Source: CANKHA01 sp040877285 (GTDB lineage Bacteria > Pseudomonadota > Alphaproteobacteria > Rhizobiales > Xanthobacteraceae). Taken from it: DNA of 5,322 nt. The position numbers and the translations under genes are program-made. Below the pieces are notes generated by a model. That model was not told where the DNA came from, made no database searches, and saw nothing but the letters and a program-made list of their open reading frames with translations. Every line of letters starts with the position of its first letter. Position 1 is the stretch's first letter. Of the stretch, positions 5,267-5,322 are shown piece after piece. The DNA lies in contig JBBDNZ010000073.1 in the NCBI GenBank assembly GCA_040877285.1, positions 1 through 5,322 of the forward strand, in the 5' to 3' direction.

Positions 5267-5322
5267 GTCATCCCGGCCGAGCGCGCCCGCGACGGCGGGC
5301 GAGCGAGAGCCGGGATCCAGGA
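5267..5322. repeat. Partial extragenic palindromic repeat at right edge, same family as 1031-1136
   Basis: GTCATCCCGG (5267-5276) matches the outer arm of the repeat next to hisG. It is followed by a left hairpin CGCCCGC-GACG-GCGGGCG (5284-5301) and then CCGGGATCCAGGA, the first arm of the central stem. The remaining half would lie beyond the window. It sits upstream of hisS, about 20 bases beyond the candidate promoter. Confidence 0.65.

Overview
The window looks like a high-GC alphaproteobacterial chromosome, most likely of the order Hyphomicrobiales (Rhizobiales). The reasons are the hisS-hisZ-hisG gene set, a HisRS with the alphaproteobacterial-type motif 2 loop (KPGPGRYRQF), a long HisG beside a HisZ, a YkuD transpeptidase of the type common in that order, and GTCATTCCGG-like extragenic palindromes. 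Genus cannot be fixed from the sequence alone.

Left part (1-1085, + strand): the 3' portion of an L,D-transpeptidase gene that is already open at the left edge, followed 26 bases later by a small GtrA-family membrane protein gene. Both point to cell envelope work: peptidoglycan cross-linking and lipid-linked sugar translocation. The gtrA reading frame runs into a palindromic repeat (about 1031-1136), which supplies its last 18 codons and its stop.

Middle and right part (1142-5200, - strand): a histidine block read right to left as hisS (histidyl-tRNA synthetase), hisZ (regulatory subunit of ATP phosphoribosyltransferase) and hisG (the catalytic subunit). hisZ and hisG overlap by four bases (ATGA) and are surely co-transcribed. 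hisS is separated from hisZ by more than 300 bases that hold two tandem copies of a palindrome-rich element able to fold as a cloverleaf, plus an inverted repeat that may belong to a separate hisZG control region. HisG with HisZ makes the first enzyme of histidine synthesis. HisS uses the product histidine to charge tRNA-His, and HisZ is itself a paralogue of HisS.

The most notable observations are: (1) the central third of hisS, encoding the domain between motif 2 and the histidine-binding VRGLEYYTG motif, drops to about 45% G+C inside a gene that is otherwise above 70%, which suggests a mosaic gene; (2) the two tandem elements between hisS and hisZ differ at one stem position by a base-pair-preserving double change; (3) a second, unrelated cloverleaf-like repeat family lies on both sides of the his block, one copy downstream of hisG and a partial copy upstream of hisS running off the right edge. 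No CRISPR array, RNA gene, transposase or obvious novel multi-gene system is present.
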